A stretch of DNA of 64,000 nucleotides from Amyloporia xantha. Taxonomy: Eukaryota > Basidiomycota > Agaricomycetes > Polyporales > Adustoporiaceae. Below the pieces are notes generated by a model. It saw only the letters and a program-made list of their open reading frames with translations. It was not told where the DNA came from and made no database searches. A program made the position numbers and the translations under genes. Location of the stretch: contig JAYKKR010000001.1 of the NCBI GenBank assembly GCA_036971615.1, positions 1,488,001 through 1,552,000 on the forward strand. Direction: 5' to 3'. Shown here piece after piece: positions 58,411-64,000 of the stretch; position 1 is the stretch's first letter, and every line of letters begins with the position of its first letter.

Positions 58411-59203
58411 CTAATTGGCTGATACCCAAGAGCTGAAATCGGTTGTGTGTTCCACTGAGAGGAGGGCGCGCTTTCAGATACAAAAGCAGGGTCCCATAAG
58501 TTATGAAGGGCTCACGTAAATGGTCGCCGTTGCACTCCTTGAAATACTTGACAAGGATTGGCACATCTTCCTCCAGATTTGCGTCGTCAAATTGGGCGAT
58601 TTGATAAGGCTTCCTATCTCTGAACACCAAGAAGTCCCCTGCCCACGGGTGATATTCGCCCTCGACGAGCAACTGGATGCAGCGGTTCAATGGTGAACCA
58701 TCGAGGAGAAAATTCTCGTTGTAAACAATGGTCATCGAACGGCCGAGAGAAGGTCCATCCTCTCCAGACCTCTGTATCGTGATCGGCCACGGCCGTGTTG
58801 CGCCAAACCAGCGGTCCCAATCCGGTGCATACTTCATAATGGAGGGATACCGTGGGTTTGAGCGTAATTTATAGGTGACGTCGACCAGGCGAGGCGGACC
58901 TCCTCTCGCAGGGAAGAATACTGCTTTCACTGCCAACCGCTCGTTGCTGTCGGGCCGCATACCTCCGGAGGCGATGAAGCGACATTCAGCTCTGTGTCGC
59001 GGCCAGTCCTAATCACATTTAATGAATATGGTCCAGACAAGAGCATGTCACATACTTACCGCTTTGCTATGCTCTTGCTTGCAGTAACGAGCAACGCTGC
59101 AGCCTGAGCACTGCTTGCGGGCATTTGATACATAGCAGAATTGACACGGGTATTCAGGCGGGGGCTCTTTGTAGTTGCGGTCAATCGTGAACATCACAGA
59201 CAT
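58411..59203 (-). CDS. MYND zinc-finger protein B, paralogue of A
   Basis: Exons 59203-59060, 59008-58516 and 58454-58411 (144, 493 and 44 nt) give 226 aa, the same exon lengths as gene A at 31.4 kb. The MYND ligands CQFC, QCSGC, ARYC, EHS and WPRHRAEC are intact. The C-terminal domain (RLVDVTYKLRSNPRYP, RPWPITIQRSGEDGP, DGSPLNRCIQLLVEGE, HPWAGDFLVFRDRKP, LEEDVPILVKYFKECNG) is roughly two-thirds identical to A by eye. It ends DFSSWVSAN where A ends DFSSWVPAY. Both copies look functional. Role unknown. Confidence 0.88.
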
Positions 59204-59275
59204 AGCGACAAAGGCTGTGGAGCAAGATTGAGGGACAATGGCGACCTGGATGCTGCTGGAAACTTCGTACTTCAG

Positions 59276-59283
59276 TATATATA
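59276..59283 (-). promoter_or_regulatory. TATA box of MYND gene B
   Basis: TATATATA on the minus strand, 73 bases upstream of the ATG at 59203. Confidence 0.5.
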
Positions 59284-59649
59284 CACCTGAACTTACTCTT
59301 TGTCTGAGCTAAGATTGTGGCTTCATCAAACCATATCTGAACCTGCATGGGGCGCTCTAGGTCCTCAACCAATTCATCGGAATGACCGATATTAGGGTTC
59401 GCTGCTATGCTATACTCGACACACTCCTGTCGTAAATAGTATGACGGAAGAAGGCGGGTCAGGAGGGACAATTTGGCACAACGTACATACCCAAGACACT
59501 CGCAAAAAGAATAGCAGATCAAACCGCACCAAGTCTATTCCTTTGTTCGTCAGGTTTGCATTCCAACGAGACTGAACATATGCAATGTCCATAACTTCAC
59601 ATAAGACCACATCAGACCACATGAACGTGAAGGGTGGTTGAGAACTATG
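59284..59649. other. intergenic region
   Basis: Distal promoter of MYND gene B and 3' flank of the WBP11-type gene. The frames here are short shadows. Confidence 0.35.
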
Positions 59650-61555
59650 TTATCCCTTAGGGCCTAAGATATCTCCCATCTCTTCGACAAACTTTGCGTA
59701 ATCATCTTTGGGCTTCGTGCGCACAGTGCTGGCTGAGGCGGCAGTGGTTTTAGCTGCAAGGCTGCCGACAGCGGGTCCAAATTGGCCGTTGAGGGTGCTC
59801 AGGAGGTCAGGTCTAGCCGCCATGGGGATTGGCTCGGGCGCGGCGGAATCCGGCTCAGACGCAAGAGACGGTGCTGCATTGACTTTCGAAGTCGCCCCAG
59901 CATCCGCGACGGCTCTCTTGCGCTTCAGCGTGGTGGGCACAAAGGCCGTAGCCTCCTTTTTAAAGTCACGCAGCTGAGGCGCTGCCTCGATAGTCGCCGC
60001 AAGCGTTGCGCCCTTGCCAGCTCCAAGTGCAACGCCTCCGGACGTGGCTAATTGCGATTGGGTCGGGTTAGGTGGTAGCGACGGGTGCGCAGGCGCAGTT
60101 GTTCTGGACGCACGATGCGCCTGGAAAGTTTGATGCGGAATGGATGACAATGGATCTTGCATGGCGGATGCAGACTGAGATCGACGAGGGTAGAAACCTG
60201 GAGGAGGCGAAGGAAGATGAGGATTTCCAAAACCCAACGGAGGTGGAGAGAACTGGGGATGTGCGAAACCAGGTGGAGGTGGGGGCATCTGCAGGAAGCC
60301 TGCAGGTGGTAATGGTAGAGGAGAGCTAGCAAATCCAGGTGGTGGCGGTGGCGGGGGGGCTGGAAATCCTGCAGGTAAGGGTGGTAACGCACTGGTCGGA
60401 AAGCCTGAGGGTGGCGGCACAGGTGCAGGGAATCCCGCAGGAAGGGGAGGTAATCCATGAGTCGGGAATCCTGGAGGAGGTGGCGGTGGTGGTAATCCTA
60501 TAGGTGCTGGTGGTAATCCAATAGGAAATTGTATAGGCGCCTGTGAATGTACAGGTGGAGGTGGTAACAACGGGGGCCGAGAAGGCAGAGACGATGATGG
60601 CAAGGACGGTACGGCATCACCTATAGAATAACATCAACACTAATGTGAGACGATATGGAACTCGGCAGTACCATCTCTGGGTGGTGGGGGGCCCTCGGGC
60701 ATTGGAATATCATCGTCGCTATCATCCTCTTCTGCTGCTCCTGGGGGAGGACCGTCGGGCATTACAATATCATCATCATCTATAACACGTATTACACTCG
60801 TGCGCACCGTGATAGGAGAAAGTATCTCACCTCCTTCACCTTCGTCATCGCTACCGACCTCATCTGGCCGCAGCGCTATCAAGTAAATGAGTATACCTTT
60901 AGTCATATGTACGATTGAAGATATTCACTTACGTCGTTCGACATACGGCATTCCTGGAGGAGGTACACCATGCGGATTGAGTACTGGGTCGTAATAGATA
61001 CTTCTCTCTGGATGCCTGGGAAGGCCATGCTTATTGAACAATTTTCTGGTTCTCTGGCTCGGACCTTCCTCATTCTCATCTTTATCATTTGGTTGTCTGC
61101 GGGATTTGAACACCAGCTTGCGATGTTCGGGATGCTCTGCGACATAATCCTCTTTCTTCTTGGTGATCTTCTCCAGTTCGGATTTCAGGTCAGCAAGACG
61201 CGTTCTATCCGCGGCAGATGGCTCTGAAGCAGCCTCAAGCTTCTCAATTTCTTCCTCAAGTTCTGCCAGAGTACGTGTGAGGAGAAAATGTCTGACCAAC
61301 CATTCTGGCTCTGCTCACCTCGTGTATCCTTCTTCACTAGCGCGAAGTCGCGGGCCTTCGATCTACCAGCCTTATTCTACTGCAGGAAAATCCCAAAGTC
61401 AGACCACGATCTGTATAATGGAAGGGTACTCGCCTTCTTGAGCTCTTTCTTGCGCTGGGCCTTGCCTGAGGTTACGTGAATTCCCGAATGAACGTGTAGA
61501 CAACAGAACACTCACGGAAAGCATCCGCAGGATTCAAGTTCTTGCCCTTTGCCAT
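59650..61555 (-). CDS. WBP11: WW-domain-binding protein 11-type splicing factor
   Basis: Six or so exons from the ATG at 61555. The diagnostic N-terminus KGKNLNPADAFRKAQRKKEL, KKNKAGRSKARDFALVKKDT and ELEEEIEKLEAASEPS is the WBP11/Wbp11 motif. Then come RTRKLFNKHGLPRHPERSIY, the segment YDPVLNPHGVPPPGMPY, acidic IDDDDIVMPDGPPPG repeats and a long proline-rich region with recurring GFP-, PAGFPAP- and PPPPPGF-type units. The basic C-terminus has KKEATAFVPTTLKRKR and ends YAKFVEEMGDILGPKG. WBP11 is a spliceosome activation factor; its PGR/PPG motifs bind WW proteins such as PQBP1. One intron is GC-AG. It shares a 251-base divergent promoter with the RNF10-type gene. Confidence 0.92.
61377..61433 (-). 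other. GC-AG intron in the WBP11-type gene
   Basis: The donor reads AAGAAG/GCGAGTAC and the acceptor GCAGTAG. The phase-0 join restores ELKKNKAGRSK, an invariant WBP11 segment. The GT three bases on gives an early stop. Confidence 0.82.
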
Positions 61556-61806
61556 ATTTTTGCAACCTCACGAGTCCAAGTAGACAAGGGCGTGCTTCGA
61601 GTTGACTGAGTGATGGACCGCGGTAGTGATGCCGGGGCCGTTGGTGGATGTGGTTGTAGGAGCGTAGCACGTGCGCGGCCATTTGAGTCATTCGGCGCAA
61701 TCTCAGCGTCGCCGTCAACGGTCAGAGCTGTTGGCCAGCTTCCCTCATCCGGGGAGCTTCACCACAGTGCCCGTATCGACGACGACAGCGAGGATCTCAA
61801 CCCGTC
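61556..61806. promoter_or_regulatory. short bidirectional promoter, WBP11 / RNF10 genes
   Basis: 251 bases separate two divergent start codons. There is no TATA box, and the sequence is GC-rich toward RNF10. Both genes are housekeeping types, so a shared TATA-less promoter is likely. Confidence 0.5.
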
Positions 61807-63961
61807 ATGACCACCCACACTGTCGGCGCGACACCCCAGCCAAAGCGCTCCTCCAAGATGGCCTCCAACCAGTCGCTGAACCATCTCCTCAATTTCACCC
61901 TTCCTCCTAGGCAGTCTCACCAGAATCAGAGTCTGCCCAGGAGGAACAGGAGGTCCAACGCGCACCCTGCCGTTTGGAATAAGGAAAGTAAGTCCTCCCA
62001 GTTCCACTATCTCTCGATCCCACACACCGACGGAGGAACTGCGTAGGGTTTATCAATGCTCAGTATCGGTTTGTCATGAACCCCAGCGGCGACTACACTG
62101 TACACTTCGCGGATCCGGACATGTGAGTAATCAATTCGTCTCTTTCTACCCGTCCGATCAGGCTCAACTGCCGTACAAGTTTCTTCCAATGGCACGACAT
62201 TCTTCAAGTTATAGTTGCTCGTAATTCCGCGATATCCTCTGCTGCCGGTTCAGGAGAGAACGCTGCTCAAGAGGAAGGCGTCATGACATGCCCCATCTGT
62301 CTTTCACCACCTACTGCTCCTCGGATGACCAAGTGTGGTCATGTACGTGTGTCCATACTGTGCCCTATGTTTCGTTCTCACCAGTATGTGCCGTATGTCA
62401 GGTATTCTGCTTCCCGTGTATCTTGCATTACCTTAATACCGCCGATAATCTGAAGTGGGTCCGCTGCCCGATCTGCTTCGACTCTGTCAACGAGAGACAG
62501 CTCAAGAGCGTCAAATGGTTTGACGAAGTGCCGCCGGTCGACGACGCGGAAGACCTTCCGGTGGAGGCTTCCTCCTCGTCCTCCTCTCCCGATACTGGGC
62601 TCCTGTCGACACCTAGTCCGGGTTCTGCTCTGCGCATGCGCCTCATACAGCGCCCTCAGATCACTACCCTTGCCCTCCCCCGGTCGCACACATGGCCGTC
62701 CGACTTACTCCCACCCCATCAGGCCCCCTTCCATTTTCTGCCCGACGTCTTTGCGTTCGCCAAGTTCATGCTGGCAACGCCTGCCTACCTCATCGCGGAC
62801 CTCACAAGGGACCTCGATGACCTGTCCACCGAGAGGCGGATTCTGGCCAGCATGGGCGACGAGCTCAGCGTTAGCTTCGTGGATGCCGCCGAGGCCAAGC
62901 TGCGTCAGCAGATCGCGAAGGCGGCCGCCCTCGAGACGCCGCAGTTGCAGGAAGCTGTGGACAACGCTTTGCATGTTCAGCAGCAGATCAGCGATCATCA
63001 TGTCATCCTGAACGACCGCCGTAGGAGAGAGGAGCAAGCCCGGCCCACGCAGCTGGACGATGTTCCACAAGACTTTCTGGCCGTCCAGAACCCTGCGTTC
63101 GGTGCCCCTGTCAATGCAATCCTGTCATCGCCTGCAGGTCGTCCACCGTCCACTGTCCGCTCATCTACACCGACGCGGAACCCCAGGCAACGCCGGAACC
63201 TGAACCCGCCTCCTCCATCGACTTCAACGTACTACTACTACCAAGCGGCGACAGGGATGCCCATCTTCCTGCACCCGCTCGACATCCGGATCTTGCTCTC
63301 GCACTTCCACAGCTACGCTGCGTTCCCTGACACGATCAACATCCGCGTGGAATCGTACGCGGAGAGCACTGTCAACGACGATCTGCGGAAGCGCTGCAAA
63401 TACCTGGCGCACTTCCCGGAGGGCGCAGACGTCGTGTTTGTAGAGGCAGATTTGGAGGGCGTCGTTGGTGTGGAGGGGTTGAAGAACTTTGAGGTACCCT
63501 TGAGGATGCGGCGGGCAAGGCGCAAGGAGAAGGGCAAGAAGGACGACAAGGCGCGTGCCCGTGCTGAAGAACGGGAGAAAGAGAAGCTCGCGCAAGTCTG
63601 GGGCGACGCTGGCCATGTGCTACCCGCGGTGTACAGACCGCCCTCGCCGACAGACGTGGAGGAGTTTCCCGAGGCAGGGCAGGAACAACCACCGGTTCAA
63701 TCGCAGCCGCAGCAGCAGCAGCAGCAGGTCCCGGGCGTGTGGGGTGCGAGGAGTTTCGCATCTGCTGCACATGCTGCACAGGGACGTCCGGTTGTGCAAC
63801 GTCCACCTGAGCGGCGTGAGCGTGATGGAGAGAGAGACGAGGATGAATGGGATCTCGATGTGGCCTTCCATGAGCTGGAGCAAAGAGGCGCACGGGGCGG
63901 AGGGAAGAAGAGGACCGCCAAGATGGTCGTTCTGGGAGGCGGCGGAGGGCGGAGACGGTAA
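61807..63961 (+). CDS. RING-finger E3 ligase, RNF10 / Mag2 family
   Basis: Exons 61807-61987, 62047-62122, 62180-62342 and 62402-63961 give 659 aa. The N-terminus has LNHLLNFTLPPRQ and FINAQYRFVMNPSGDYTVHF, DPDIFFQWHDILQVIV. The RING finger reads MTCPICLSPPTAPRMTKCGH, VFCFPCILHYL and VRCPICFDSV, a complete C3HC4 set. Downstream family segments are FHFLPDVFAFAKFMLATPAY, DLTRDLDDLSTERRILASMG, YYYYQAATGMPIFLHPLDIR, ILLSHFHSYAAFPDTINIRV and KRCKYLAHFPEGADVVFVEA. A Gln-rich run and a basic Gly-rich tail end it. RNF10 ubiquitinates 40S ribosomal proteins uS3/uS5 on stalled ribosomes; that substrate is inferred from the family. Confidence 0.92.
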
Positions 63962-64000
63962 TATACGAGGCATTATCATAAAGGACCCCCAGGATTCTCT

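Noticed and set aside
62520..63011. 163-codon plus frame inside the RNF10-type gene
   Set aside because: Alternative frame of a long exon whose main frame carries the conserved RNF10 segments.
1..64000. CRISPR arrays, insertion sequences, rRNA, prokaryotic operons
   Set aside because: None seen. The spliced eukaryotic genes throughout make such features unexpected.

Overview
This window is nuclear DNA of a filamentous basidiomycete, most likely an Agaricomycete. The genes are packed on both strands and cut by many short introns, mostly 48 to 75 bases with GTRNGT donors. The gene content is fungal: DMC1, SLY1, RPB6, GNA1, an HST3/HST4-type sirtuin, a TBL1/SIF2-type WD protein, a CSC1-type channel and several F-box and MYND proteins. 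I see no bacterial, organellar, CRISPR, rRNA or tRNA features and no intact transposon. Exon joins were worked out by hand from reading frame, splice consensus and family motifs. Where exon ends are listed, the phases close.

Layout. 0.6-2.2 kb (+): serine-rich protein with an RRM-like end. 3.2-7.3 kb (-): large multi-RRM protein. 8.3-8.8 kb (-): possible F-box relic. 8.9-9.6 kb (+): RPB6. 9.8-11.5 kb (-): sirtuin. 12.2-13.1 kb (-): methyltransferase. 13.3-14.6 kb (-): secreted RNase T2. 15.1-15.8 kb (-): EthD-like protein. 16.3-18.4 kb (-): DMC1. 19.7-20.5 kb (+): GNA1. 21.3-22.3 kb (-): beta-trefoil-like protein. 22.6-25.3 kb (-): DCAF11/LEC14B WD protein. 26.2-28.5 kb (+): TBL1/SIF2. 28.9-30.1 kb (+): mitochondrial Bax-inhibitor-like protein. 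31.4-32.2 kb (+): MYND protein A. 32.6-35.1 kb (-): SLY1. 35.8 kb (+): tiny protein with an acylation-type N-terminus. 36.7-41.2 kb (+): CSC1/OSCA-type channel. 43.0 kb (+): small coiled-coil protein. 44.5-47.8 kb (+): acid sphingomyelinase-like enzyme. 48.9-49.8 kb (+): kinase-like A. 50.1-51.8 kb (-): F-box A. 52.2-52.8 kb (+): FHIT-type HIT protein. 53.0-54.6 kb (-): membrane protein of unknown function. 55.1-55.9 kb (+): kinase-like B. 56.3-57.7 kb (-): F-box B. 58.4-59.2 kb (-): MYND protein B. 59.6-61.6 kb (-): WBP11-type splicing factor. 61.8-64.0 kb (+): RNF10-type RING protein.

The genes do not form one pathway. Most are conserved single-copy housekeeping genes for chromatin (sirtuin, SIF2), transcription and splicing (RPB6, WBP11, RRM protein), meiosis (DMC1), trafficking (SLY1) and protein turnover or quality control (DCAF11, RNF10, F-box proteins). 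Between them, mainly from 48 to 59 kb, lie lineage-specific duplicated genes: two MYND proteins with identical exon lengths and two kinase-fold proteins that have lost the catalytic aspartate.

The most notable observations are six well-supported GC-AG introns, several micro-exons (7, 9, 10, 19 and 19 nt), repeated use of AAG acceptors, the MYND and kinase-like paralogue pairs, a perfect 15-bp hairpin between two convergent genes, and the small MGCC protein.
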